From Komagataeibacter sp. FXV3 (lineage in GTDB: Bacteria; Pseudomonadota; Alphaproteobacteria; Acetobacterales; Acetobacteraceae), in assembly GCF_015155755.1 (NCBI RefSeq), contig NZ_VWPI01000124.1, positions 1 through 64,000 on the forward strand: 64,000 nt of DNA. The letters run 5' to 3'. Shown here piece after piece: positions 46,055-53,742 of this stretch; position 1 is the first letter of the stretch; every line of letters starts with the position of its first letter. The notes below the pieces were generated by a model that did no database searches, had not been told where the DNA came from, and saw only the letters and a program-made list of their open reading frames with translations. Made by a program: the position numbers and the translations under genes.

Positions 46055-46337
46055 CAAACCCGGCCCCGACCAGCCGCACCAGCGCCGCAAGCGCCTGCGG
46101 CCCCTGGGGACCGGTGGTGGTGATGGTGATCGTCTCGCCCCTGCCCGCGCCCAGCATCATGAGTCCCATGATGGAATGGCCCGAAACCGTCATGCCCGCA
46201 TGGGTTACATCAACACCCGCATCGAATTTTTCCGCGACCGTCACAAATTTTGCGGCAGCCCTGGCATGCAACCCGCGCTGGTTCACGATCTCCGCATCCA
46301 TCCGGTGCGGCACGGGCTGTGTCGCTGTTTCAGCCAC
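46041..46337 (-). CDS. ptsH: HPr phosphocarrier protein
   Basis: 98 residues from a GTG start that overlaps the end of the EIIA gene (GTGGCTGA), with an AGG element before it; an ATG twelve codons on (46301) is the alternative. Phosphohistidine is His24 in NQRGLHARAAAKFV, and the regulatory serine for HPr kinase lies in SGHSIMGLMML. HPr accepts phosphate from EI and passes it to the EIIA of this operon. The pairing with hprK shows serine phosphorylation is likely as well. Confidence 0.93.
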   Translation of the reverse strand: MAETATQPVPHRMDAEIVNQRGLHARAAAKFVTVAEKFDAGVDVTHAGMTVSGHSIMGLMMLGAGRGETITITTTGPQGPQALAALVRLVGAGFDEGD

Positions 46338-46788
46338 CGTGGCCTGCCACGCTGTCCGCCTCACCCACGCATTCCCCCACACCCGACAGGCATGCCGCCG
46401 GCAGGTGGGACGCCACGGATATGTAACGCCTGCCCGCCGCTTCCGCGCCGTTGAGGCATTCGCGCATATCCGCCTGCCCGCGTATCTGCGCCAGCTTGAC
46501 CAGCATGGGCATGTTTACCCCCGCCAGCACTTCCACCCGGTCGTTTTCCAGCACGGAGACCGCAACATTCGATGGCGTGCTGCCGAACATGTCGGTCAGC
46601 AGGATGACGCCCTGCCCGCTATCGACCGAGTCGATGGCCCGTTGCAGGGCATCGCGGCATGTGCCCGGCACAGCGGTGGTGGTCACGTTGAACACCGCGG
46701 TCTGCGCCTGCGGGCCGACCACGTGTTCGAGTTCCCCCTTCAGGGTCTCACCAAGGATACCATGCATCACGAACACAAGACCGATCAT
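46330..46788 (-). CDS. ptsM: PTS EIIA component, mannose-family (regulatory)
   Basis: 152 residues. The family phosphohistidine is His9 in IGLVFVMHGILGETL; VILLTDMFGSTPSNVA and the Cys-rich C-terminus follow. It resembles EIIA-Man domains that, in alphaproteobacteria with no matching permease, act as regulatory phospho-relays for carbon and nitrogen state. Translation is coupled to rapZ, whose stop is 3 bases before the ATG, and to HPr. Confidence 0.88.
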   Translation of the reverse strand: MIGLVFVMHGILGETLKGELEHVVGPQAQTAVFNVTTTAVPGTCRDALQRAIDSVDSGQGVILLTDMFGSTPSNVAVSVLENDRVEVLAGVNMPMLVKLAQIRGQADMRECLNGAEAAGRRYISVASHLPAACLSGVGECVGEADSVAGHGG

Positions 46789-47768
46789 TTCGGGTCCGTC
46801 TGCTCCGTTGTTTCCGACAGCCCGCGTGGCCGATTGGCCCACCGCCAGCTGCTGCGGCCCTGACGGGCCAGTTCACGATGCATGATAACAACAGGCCATG
46901 CATCATGTGGATGGGTATTGTCCGCACGTTGCGCAAGCCTGCGGGCCAGTGCCTCCACCAGTGTGACGGAACGGTGCCGCCCGCCCGAACAGCCTATGGC
47001 GATGGTGGCGTATTTCTTTCCTTCGCGCACAAAACGCGGCAGCACCAGTTCCAGCAGCCCTACGATACGGTCGAGGAATTCCTGATAATCTGGATCACGG
47101 GCGACATAGGCCGCCACGTCCGCATCCAGGCCGGTCATGGCGGACAGGGTGGAATCATAATAGGGATTGGTCAGGAAACGGGCATCGAACACCATATCCG
47201 CTTCACGCGGGAGGCCTGCCGGAAAGGCAAATGACATGAGGGCGACTGTCAGGCCATCGAGTCCCCCCGCCGTCCATTCCCCGAAACGGGCCTCGACCAG
47301 CTGCCGCAGTTCCGGCGGTGGCAGGTCGGAGGTATCGATCACCACATCCGCCGCTTCACGCAGGGGGGATGTCAGGGCGATTTCGGCCTCGATCCCTTCC
47401 TTTACGGTGCCATGGACGGCCTGCGGATGACGCCTGCGGGTGGCGGTATAGCGACGCAGCAGCACGCTTTCCTCGGCCGTTGCGTAAATCAGTTCAGCAT
47501 TCAGGCCCGGGTTGACGCGCAGCCGCGCCAGCGCAGCCAGCACGGCAGATGCATCGAACCCGCGCGTGCGGGAATCCACCCCCACCGCCACGGGACGTTC
47601 GGCACGGGCCACGATTTCATCCAGCATGCCCAGCGGCGGATTATCGATCACTTCGTGCCCCAGATCCTCCAGAATGCGCAGAATCGAGGACTTGCCCGCG
47701 CCGGACAGCCCGGTGACAAGCAGGATACGACGGGGAAGTGGCGTATCTTCATGCATGGTGTCAGTCAC
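46785..47768 (-). CDS. rapZ: RNase adapter RapZ / nucleotide-binding protein
   Basis: 327 residues. The P-loop GLSGAGKSS is at residues 20-28, followed by the DSRTRGF segment, and GCSGGRHRSV in the C-terminal domain. In enterobacteria RapZ binds GlmY/GlcN6P signals and guides RNase E; in alphaproteobacteria it sits in PTS loci and its partners are less clear. A GTG start at 47768 is favoured since CAGGG lies six bases before it; an ATG four codons on is the other choice. Its stop overlaps the EIIA start. Confidence 0.9.
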   Translation of the reverse strand: MTDTMHEDTPLPRRILLVTGLSGAGKSSILRILEDLGHEVIDNPPLGMLDEIVARAERPVAVGVDSRTRGFDASAVLAALARLRVNPGLNAELIYATAEESVLLRRYTATRRRHPQAVHGTVKEGIEAEIALTSPLREAADVVIDTSDLPPPELRQLVEARFGEWTAGGLDGLTVALMSFAFPAGLPREADMVFDARFLTNPYYDSTLSAMTGLDADVAAYVARDPDYQEFLDRIVGLLELVLPRFVREGKKYATIAIGCSGGRHRSVTLVEALARRLAQRADNTHPHDAWPVVIMHRELARQGRSSWRWANRPRGLSETTEQTDPK

Positions 47769-47890
47769 ACAAAACCCTGACTTCTGTCAGCCCCATGGCC
47801 AATGACAGATCGCTGTATCATGGCGGGATCGAAACCTTTTCATGAACCCATTGTTCCCTGAACGGGCGACAATGGAAAGTGGTGACGATA

Positions 47891-48334
47891 TCACATCTGC
47901 CTTTCATCAAGCAGTTGCCTGCGACCGGCAACACAGTCCAGCACCAGCCCGATCCGGGCAACGGCGGAAGGCCATGCCGGATCAATGAAAAACACCGGCT
48001 GCCCCACGACCTTATCACGGTGTGGCGGCGGGGGGAGTCGCGGCGGATGGTCAGCCGGTGAAACCAGCCTTGCAACCGCCACAACACGCACGCGCGCCCG
48101 ATAGCGCATGCGCACGATCCCGATACCGCGCACCTCCAGCAGTCCGGACAGGGCTGCGGGCGCGCTGGCCCAGCCTTCGTGCAGGCAGACCCGGTCATCG
48201 GCCACCAGGTCATAGCCTGCGTCAATCAGGCGCAGCAGCAGGTCGGACTTTCCCGCCCCCGACGGGCCGGTCAGCACGATACCCTGCGCCCCCCGCGCCG
48301 CACAGGACGCATGGATCTGGACCGGATCATTCAT
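47891..48334 (-). CDS. hprK: HPr kinase/phosphorylase, short alphaproteobacterial form
   Basis: 147 residues, only the C-terminal catalytic domain. The P-loop is GPSGAGKS at residues 23-30, followed by LVADDRVCLHEG and the family signature LLEVRGIGIVRM. The N-terminal domain of Gram-positive HprK is absent, as in most alphaproteobacteria. It would phosphorylate the HPr serine in this operon. 122 bases separate it from rapZ. The start has no clear ribosome site upstream. Confidence 0.88.
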   Translation of the reverse strand: MNDPVQIHASCAARGAQGIVLTGPSGAGKSDLLLRLIDAGYDLVADDRVCLHEGWASAPAALSGLLEVRGIGIVRMRYRARVRVVAVARLVSPADHPPRLPPPPHRDKVVGQPVFFIDPAWPSAVARIGLVLDCVAGRRQLLDERQM

Positions 48335-48433
48335 GGAAAGGAGGTTTATCCGAAAGTCGTCATTTCGGGGATGGAAAATTTTTTATGGACAAAACATGAC
48401 CATTTTGTGATTCTGGCCTCAATGGAAGAAAAC

Positions 48434-48769
48434 ATGCCGTTCCACCCTTCGCCGGAAGTACATATCCGGTGCCTGACCGGCGTCGATGCCACGACCGGGC
48501 AATTCCCGACCGAGCTGTTTCCCCAGATCAGGCAGGCACTGGCCACGGGCATGACCCGGCTGGGCCAGCATGGCATGACTGCGGAAAACGTGACCCGCGT
48601 CACCTTTACCCTGCGTGAGACCGATGGCTTCAGCGCCTGCTTTCCCCTGCTGAATGACCTGTTCGGCCGGACCTGTCCTGCAACGACGCTGCGACTGGTC
48701 AGACAGTTCGAACATATGGGGCAACTGGCTGAAATCGAACTGGTGGCCATGCCCCCTGCCGACGATTGA
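48434..48769 (+). CDS. RidA/YjgF-family protein
   Basis: 111 residues. RidA proteins hydrolyse reactive enamine/imine intermediates from amino acid metabolism. The sequence includes NVTRVTFTLRETDGFSACFPLLNDLFG and ATTLRLVRQFEHMGQLAEIELVAM. The catalytic-type Arg of true RidA sits before the last strand; here the region reads RQFEHMGQLAEIELVA, so the family assignment is good but activity is uncertain. GGAAG precedes the ATG at 48434; an ATG four codons upstream is possible. Confidence 0.75.
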   Translation: MPFHPSPEVHIRCLTGVDATTGQFPTELFPQIRQALATGMTRLGQHGMTAENVTRVTFTLRETDGFSACFPLLNDLFGRTCPATTLRLVRQFEHMGQLAEIELVAMPPADD

Positions 48770-48837
48770 GAAACGTAAACGCCGCCAGTCATGGACTGGC
48801 GTTCAACCGGATCAGGTTTTTATCGGAAGAAGGATGG

Positions 48838-48913
48838 TGGTGGAGCTGAGGGGAATCGAACCCCTGACCTCCTCATTGCGAACGAGGCGCTCTCCCATCT
48901 GAGCTACAGCCCC
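48838..48913 (-). tRNA. tRNA-Ala (CGC)
   Basis: Acceptor GGGGCTG/CAGCTCC, D-arm AGCTCAGATGGGAGAGC, anticodon stem CCTCG/TGAGG with loop TTCGCAA and anticodon CGC, T-arm GGTTCGATTCC, and an encoded CCA. Confidence 0.96.
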
Positions 48914-49057
48914 ACAATCCTCGCGCGATACATACCGTGCGCAGGCCGCAAGTCAAGGCCCATTTTTGGTATGCCAATCGCTTTCTTTCCCTGCCCGCCG
49001 CGTTCATGGCAGTTGTATGCGGGCGTGACGGACACTAAATTCCAGTTCCCATCATCC

Positions 49058-49378
49058 ATGAAGGTTGGCCCGTTGATCACCATTATCTTTAACCTGCTGG
49101 CTGAACTCATACAGCTTTATTACTATGTGGTGATGCTGGCCTGTCTGTTCAGCTTCCTGCTTGGGTTCGGCATCCTGGATCCGCGCAACCAGATTGTCTG
49201 GAATATCTCGAACTTCCTGTTCCGCATGACCGAACCGGTCCTGCGTCCCATCCGGAACATCATGCCCAATATCGGCAACATCGACCTCAGCCCGCTCGTC
49301 CTGCTGCTGCTGCTGCAGTACGTGGTGATGCCGGTCATGGGCAAGATTTACGGAATGCTCATGGTCGGTATTGCATAA
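49058..49378 (+). CDS. YggT-family membrane protein
   Basis: 106 residues, two hydrophobic helices (LYYYVVMLACLFSFLLGFGIL and LVLLLLLQYVVMPVMG) around the loop VWNISNFLFRMTEPVLRPIRNIMP, the family's signature. YggT proteins influence cell shape and division in plastids and bacteria; the exact role in proteobacteria is unsettled. No clear ribosome site; the chosen ATG gives the normal family length. Confidence 0.85.
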   Translation: MKVGPLITIIFNLLAELIQLYYYVVMLACLFSFLLGFGILDPRNQIVWNISNFLFRMTEPVLRPIRNIMPNIGNIDLSPLVLLLLLQYVVMPVMGKIYGMLMVGIA

Positions 49379-49480
49379 AAGCCGTGGCTACGGGCTATCC
49401 CCTGTGCGCCGTAGACGGATATAACAGGTCATACAGGCCTTGGTTTTCCTTCGGCCCGGATTTCAGGAGTTTATCATCAC

Positions 49481-49927
49481 ATGAAAAAAATGAACCGTTT
49501 CCTGGCTCTCGCCGCGGCCCTGCCACTTGCTGCCGCACTGTCCGGCGCGCCCGCGCATGCACAGGGTTTCGGTGACCTGACCGGTGGTTCGGGTGGGCTG
49601 GGCAAGGCGAGCAGCCTGCTTTCGGGCAGCGGCCTGAACGTGCCGTCTGTCTCATCGCTGGCCCCTTCCAACGTCACGGGCCTGCTGAGCTACTGCGTGC
49701 AGAACAACTACCTGCAGGGTAACAGCCCCACCACCCTGCTGTCATCACTGAAGCAGAAGGCGGGTCTTGATACCTCCAGCAGCCAGTATTCCAACGGCCA
49801 GAACGGTATTCTTGATACCGGCAACGGCAATACGTTCTCTCTGTCATCGCTCAGCGGCAACCTGAAGCAGAAGGTCACGACCAAGGTCTGCAACGCCGTG
49901 CTGAAGCAGGGCAAGTCCCTGCTCTGA
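49481..49927 (+). CDS. DUF2501 (YjjA-like) exported protein
   Basis: 148 residues with a signal peptide cleaved near APAHA. The mature half is Ser/Gly/Leu-rich (GGLGKASSLLSGSGLNVPSVSS), then a domain with CVQNNYLQGNS and VTTKVCNAVL whose two Cys likely form a disulfide. This is the DUF2501/YjjA layout. Function unknown; probably periplasmic. AGGAG is eleven bases before the ATG. Convergent with hemJ. Confidence 0.8.
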   Translation: MKKMNRFLALAAALPLAAALSGAPAHAQGFGDLTGGSGGLGKASSLLSGSGLNVPSVSSLAPSNVTGLLSYCVQNNYLQGNSPTTLLSSLKQKAGLDTSSSQYSNGQNGILDTGNGNTFSLSSLSGNLKQKVTTKVCNAVLKQGKSLL

Positions 49928-49941
49928 TCCGGCAAACGGAT

Positions 49942-49967
49942 GTCCGCCCGGTTCAGAACGGGCGGAC
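49942..49967. terminator. hairpin at the convergent ends of DUF2501 and hemJ
   Basis: GTCCGCCCG and CGGGCGGAC, nine perfect pairs with an eight-base loop, lying just after the DUF2501 stop and over the last codons of hemJ. No long T-run, so it may work as a barrier or weak terminator for the + strand gene. Confidence 0.5.
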
Positions 49968-50402
49968 AACCACCATGATCACGATGATCATCATGAGAAC
50001 GGTCGGCACTTCATTCGCCATGCGATAGAACCGTTCGGGCCGCGTATTGCGGTCATTGGCAAAATCCCGCCGCCAGCGCCCGCATGCGCCGTTAAATCCC
50101 GCCATTGCCAGCACACAGGCAAGCTTGGTGATCCACCAGCCCGAATGCCAGTCGATCAGCCCGGGAATGGCCGACAGCAGGCCCCCGAACAGGAATGTGC
50201 TGATCATGGCCGGCATCATGATGAAACGCAGCAGCTTGTATTCCATCACCTTGAAGCGTTCGGATTCAGCCGTGCCCGCCGCCACCTGGCAGTGGTAGAC
50301 AAACAGCCGCGGCAGATAGAACAGCCCCGCCATCCATGCGATGAACGACATGATGTGGAATGCCTTCAGCCACAGCATGATGGAAGCCAGCGCGTCAATC
50401 AT
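49953..50402 (-). CDS. hemJ: protoporphyrinogen oxidase HemJ
   Basis: 149 residues, four predicted membrane helices. HemJ oxidises protoporphyrinogen IX to protoporphyrin IX in many alphaproteobacteria. The conserved His in LWLKAFHIMSFIAWMAGLFYLPRLFVYH and the Lys-rich end of the third region (WWITKLACV) fit. The start at 50402 overlaps the end of the HAD gene by eight bases. Together with hemE and hemN, the window holds three of the late heme pathway genes. Confidence 0.9.
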   Translation of the reverse strand: MIDALASIMLWLKAFHIMSFIAWMAGLFYLPRLFVYHCQVAAGTAESERFKVMEYKLLRFIMMPAMISTFLFGGLLSAIPGLIDWHSGWWITKLACVLAMAGFNGACGRWRRDFANDRNTRPERFYRMANEVPTVLMMIIVIMVVVRPF

Positions 50403-51111
50403 GCGCGACACCCTGCTGTTTCTGGCTATCCAGTATACGCCGCAGCAGCGGCACGAATTCATTCAGATGCGTGATCCGCAGCAGTCCCGGCCATGATGGC
50501 GCGGGCAGTTCGGCCGGCCGCAGCAGCACACATCCCATGCCCGCCGCCTGCGCCGCGCGCGCACCGGTATCGGTATCTTCCAGCACGATGCAGTTTTCAG
50601 GCGAAACACCCTGCGCCTTCGCCGCCGCCAGATAGACTGCCGGGTCCGGCTTGGGCTGGCCCATGTCGCGCGCGGAATGGATATGCGCGGGCGCGATCAG
50701 GGCATCCAGACCGGTACGGCCGAATTTCGCTTCCATTTCCATGACCGAGGAATTGGAACCGATACGGTAGGGTAGCCCAAGGCCCGCCACGCCACGCAGC
50801 ATGGCGGGAGCACCGTCTATGGTTTCCGCCTCACTCCGCATGAGAATGACAAGATTGCGCTGCATCTGCGCAGGCCAGTCATCGGGTAGGGCAATGCCCT
50901 CCGCCTGCTCGATTTCATGCTTCAGCGCCGTCAGGGCATGGCCCGCAAAACGGTGGACCGCGTCCTCATCGCTTATGGCAAGGCCATATTCGCGCAGGTT
51001 GCGGGCAATCATGCGGCATGACGGCCCTTCGCTGTCGATCAGGACACCATCACAGTCAAAAATGACCAGCTTGAGCGCGCCATCAGGACGCAGGGCGGCA
51101 GGCAGCATCAT
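50395..51111 (-). CDS. HAD-superfamily hydrolase
   Basis: 238 residues. Motif I is DCDGVLIDS with nucleophile Asp19 and acid Asp21; motif II is IGSNSS, the lysine is in MGQPKPDP, and motif IV is VLEDTDTG. It resembles phosphoglycolate phosphatase or beta-phosphoglucomutase-like enzymes with a small cap. Located between hemE and hemJ with no gaps; whether it serves heme synthesis is unknown. The ATG follows directly on the hemE stop. Confidence 0.88.
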   Translation of the reverse strand: MMLPAALRPDGALKLVIFDCDGVLIDSEGPSCRMIARNLREYGLAISDEDAVHRFAGHALTALKHEIEQAEGIALPDDWPAQMQRNLVILMRSEAETIDGAPAMLRGVAGLGLPYRIGSNSSVMEMEAKFGRTGLDALIAPAHIHSARDMGQPKPDPAVYLAAAKAQGVSPENCIVLEDTDTGARAAQAAGMGCVLLRPAELPAPSWPGLLRITHLNEFVPLLRRILDSQKQQGVAHD

Positions 51112-52173
51112 TCATACATCCCGTATGGTCTTGATCAGATCGCCCACATGTTCGGGGGGTGTTGTCGGAATGACCCCGTGGCCAAGGTTGAACACGTGGG
51201 GGCGTCCCTTCATCGCATCACGGATGGCGCGGGCTTCGGTGCGCATGCCTTCCCCCCCGGCCAGCACGCGGATCGGGTCCAGGTTGCCCTGCAGCACCAG
51301 CGTATCCGGCACCTTTTCCGCCACGGCCTTCATGTCGGCCCCGGTATCGAGCGCCATCGCGTTCACGCCCGTCACGTGGCCGTATTCAATCGCCATAAGC
51401 CCGGCCAGGCGCGGAAAGCCGATTACCGGCACATCGGGGTGGCGTGCATTGATGATTTCGGTAATCCGGCGCGCGGGTTCGATGACATGCTTGCGGAACT
51501 GCGACGGCGGCAGAAGCCCCGACCAGCTGTCGAACAGCATGACCGCTTCCGCCCCGGCCGTGATCTGGTCGCACAGCATGTCCGCCGTGGATGTGGTCAG
51601 CAGGTCGATCAGCCGGTCAAAGAATGCCGGGTCGGTATAGGCCAGCCTGCGCGTTTCCTCGAACTCACGCGAGCCATGGCCTTCCACCATGTAGCACGCC
51701 ACCGTGAACGGGGCGCCGGCAAAGCCGATCAGCGTGACCTGTCCCGGTTTTGCGGGGCCGATCGCCTCCGGCCCGTCAACAGCTTTGCGCAGCCGGGACA
51801 GCGTTTCCATGACCGGCTGCGTTGCCTCTTTCACCCGCGTGGGGTCCAGACGCTCCAGGTCGGCCATCGAACGGACCGCCCCGAGGACGGGGCCACGACC
51901 CGGCACGAATTCCAGTGATTGCCCCATTGCCCATGGCAGGATGAGGATATCGGAAAACAGGATCGCGCCATCCATGCCAAAACGGCGGATGGGCTGCAGC
52001 GTGATATCCACCGCCATGTCCGGTGTCATGCAACGGGTTATGAAATCCGCCTTTTCACGCAGTGCCCGGAATTCTGGCAGGAACCGGCCCGCCTGCCGCA
52101 TCAGCCATACCGGAGGTGGCCATGTCGCCTCTCCCAACAGGGTGGCGAGCAGGGGTTTGCGTGTTTCAGTCAT
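51112..52173 (-). CDS. hemE: uroporphyrinogen decarboxylase
   Basis: 353 residues. Removes four carboxyl groups from uroporphyrinogen III to give coproporphyrinogen III. The start motif PPVWLMRQAGRFLPEFR, then ILFSDILILPWAMG, GFAGAPFT, and the LFDSWSGLL segment are all present. First gene of hemE-HAD-hemJ. Its start faces the origin region. In Caulobacter crescentus and Rickettsia the origin lies next to hemE (established knowledge). Confidence 0.97.
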   Translation of the reverse strand: MTETRKPLLATLLGEATWPPPVWLMRQAGRFLPEFRALREKADFITRCMTPDMAVDITLQPIRRFGMDGAILFSDILILPWAMGQSLEFVPGRGPVLGAVRSMADLERLDPTRVKEATQPVMETLSRLRKAVDGPEAIGPAKPGQVTLIGFAGAPFTVACYMVEGHGSREFEETRRLAYTDPAFFDRLIDLLTTSTADMLCDQITAGAEAVMLFDSWSGLLPPSQFRKHVIEPARRITEIINARHPDVPVIGFPRLAGLMAIEYGHVTGVNAMALDTGADMKAVAEKVPDTLVLQGNLDPIRVLAGGEGMRTEARAIRDAMKGRPHVFNLGHGVIPTTPPEHVGDLIKTIRDV

Positions 52174-52579
52174 CGATCCGTCGTTCTGTTTCGTTGTGGC
52201 CGGACTATCTCGTACTTTCGTCGTGACGGATAGCGGGCAGGTGAGACGCGCGCGCCTCTTTCAAAACAATAAAAGAAAAGAGAAAGAAATTTTTTGATGT
52301 GCTTTAAGTGCTGTGGATGACGGGGTACCCACGTTTCCGAAAATGTACCCCACTTTTCCCACAGAGTGTACAGTTTCCGACTCCAAGGATTCCCGTGGCC
52401 GTGGGGAGTTATCCAGATTGTACCGACATGGGCCTGTGTACAACCCACCGCGAACGGAGGTGTACCCGTTGTCCACGGTACTCGGTACGGCGCAGAATTG
52501 TTTGGAGTACTGTCCCCATGTACCCCAGTACTCGAACGCACCGAATTTCGTGTTTCACTTCGACAGTACGGAGAGGGTG
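52174..52579. other. candidate chromosomal replication origin (oriC)
   Basis: 406-base spacer between hemE (leftward) and maf (rightward). Position 52257-52298 is an A/T-rich tract, a candidate unwinding element. DnaA-box-like 9-mers are at 52312 (TCATCCACA on the minus strand, one mismatch to TTATCCACA), 52409 (TTATCCAGA, one mismatch), and weaker ones at 52355, 52435 and 52469. The tetramer GTAC occurs 12 times in 52325-52566. Genes read away from the region on both sides. No CtrA-type TTAA-N7-TTAA pair was seen. Confidence 0.8.
52325..52569. repeat. GTAC tetramer array inside the origin region
   Basis: GTAC starts at 52325, 52345, 52368, 52420, 52438, 52462, 52478, 52485, 52507, 52520, 52528 and 52566, and further copies at 52212, 52601 and 52643. 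Many are in TGTACCC or AGTACTG/AGTACTC contexts. One copy per about 256 bases is expected by chance. Confidence 0.85.
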
Positions 52580-53224
52580 ATGCCAGACGACTCGAATTTA
52601 GTACTAAAGCCGCCGCCATTACAGGCGGAGTCGCCGCCGATAGTACTGGCCAGCCGCTCTGCCGCGCGGCGGAGTCTGCTGGAATCAGCGGGGATTCGGG
52701 CGGATTACCGTGCGGCGGATGTGGACGAACATGTCATTCGCGACCGTGCCCGCGCCTGCGGGATGGAAGCAGGCCAGACAGCCCTCGAACTGGCCCGGGC
52801 CAAGGCGCGCGCCATCAGCGTGGACAATGGCGCGGCCGTGATTGGCGCGGACCAGATGCTGTCATGCGATGGGGCATGGTTTGACAAGCCGGAAAGCATG
52901 GACGCCGCCCGACAGCAGTTACGCACGCTGCGCGGCAGGCCCCATATGCTGCATACGGCGGTGGTGATGCTGCGTGACGGGGCCGAGGTCTGGCGGCACG
53001 TTGCCTGCCCCGTGCTGCACATGCGTGCCTTCAGCGATTCCTTTCTGGAGCGTTACCTGGCGATGGAGGGCAATGCGATTCTGTCCTGTGTCGGGTGTTA
53101 CCGGCTGGAAGGTATGGGCATTCACCTGTTTTCCCATATAAAAGGCGAACATTCCGCCATCATGGGATTGCCCCTGCTGGCGTTGCTGCAGGCGTTGCGG
53201 GCACAGCGTATCATCATGCAATAA
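52580..53224 (+). CDS. maf: Maf-like nucleotide pyrophosphatase
   Basis: 214 residues. Maf proteins hydrolyse non-canonical or unneeded nucleoside triphosphates and are linked to division control. Signatures: IVLASRSAARRSLLESAG near the N-terminus, GADQMLSCDG, the FDKPESMDAARQQLRTLRGRPHMLHTAV stretch. I start at ATG 52580 after GGAGAGG; the long frame extending back across the origin is not a gene. The common alphaproteobacterial neighbours aroE, coaE and dnaQ do not follow; a tRNA-Ala does. Confidence 0.88.
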   Translation: MPDDSNLVLKPPPLQAESPPIVLASRSAARRSLLESAGIRADYRAADVDEHVIRDRARACGMEAGQTALELARAKARAISVDNGAAVIGADQMLSCDGAWFDKPESMDAARQQLRTLRGRPHMLHTAVVMLRDGAEVWRHVACPVLHMRAFSDSFLERYLAMEGNAILSCVGCYRLEGMGIHLFSHIKGEHSAIMGLPLLALLQALRAQRIIMQ

Positions 53225-53322
53225 ATTGGTTTGCGGGGGGTTGCATTGCCAGGATCTTACGGTTATACCCCGCGAACCAGACCACGGCGGGCCATGAAAA
53301 ATGGCCGGTCAGTCAGGACAGT

Positions 53323-53398
53323 GGGGCCATAGCTCAGTTGGGAGAGCGCCTGAATGGCATTCAGGAGGTCAGGGGTTCGACTCCCCTTGGCTCCACCA
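53323..53398 (+). tRNA. tRNA-Ala (GGC)
   Basis: Acceptor GGGGCCA/TGGCTCC, anticodon stem CCTGA/TCAGG with loop ATGGCAT and anticodon GGC, T-arm GGTTCGACTCC, encoded CCA. Second alanine tRNA in the window, 100 bases downstream of maf. Confidence 0.97.
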
Positions 53399-53456
53399 GA
53401 TTCCTTATCTGGTAACCCCCCTTGAATATAAAATCCGACAGGTCACCTAGTAGGCT

Positions 53457-53541
53457 GATAAAAGGTCTATGAACTGAAATGTCCTGAAGAAGCTTTTTTC
53501 AAAAAAGCGGCACGCAAAAAATTTTATTACTTTTTTATCAA
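53457..53541. repeat. dispersed palindromic repeat, copy E (degenerate)
   Basis: Recognisable remains only: GATAAAAG, AGAAGCTTTTTTCAAAAAAGC, then CGGCACGCAAAAAATTTT and the tail ending TTTTTTATCA. Parts of both hairpins and the outer arms are eroded. It sits in a 344-base spacer (53399-53742) where no convincing gene is seen; the small leftward frame over it is not supported. Confidence 0.65.
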
Positions 53542-53742
53542 CGGCTTTTGCACCAATGCATAAAATCTGTTTCCGATCTGCCTTAATCGGTTCGTAACAC
53601 GTGCTGCGTTAAAACTGCATTTCATACGAATGAAACGCGTGACCGGTCCGGCATGCGTCCGACCGAATGAAAAGCAGATCCGGATGCAGATTTTAAATGA
53701 TGACCCATCCATGCCCGCATCGGGGCATGACCGCCTGTCCAT

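Noticed and set aside
52313-52579. Open frame continuing maf upstream across the origin
   Set aside because: It shows no family similarity, crosses the DnaA-box-like region, and a good ribosome site precedes the 52580 ATG.
52174-52579. CtrA-type TTAA-N7-TTAA sites in the origin
   Set aside because: I looked for paired TTAA half-sites and saw none, so Caulobacter-type CtrA control is not supported here.
53527-53742. 71-residue leftward frame in the spacer before the RmlC-like gene
   Set aside because: Overlaps a degenerate repeat, no ribosome site or recognisable pattern.
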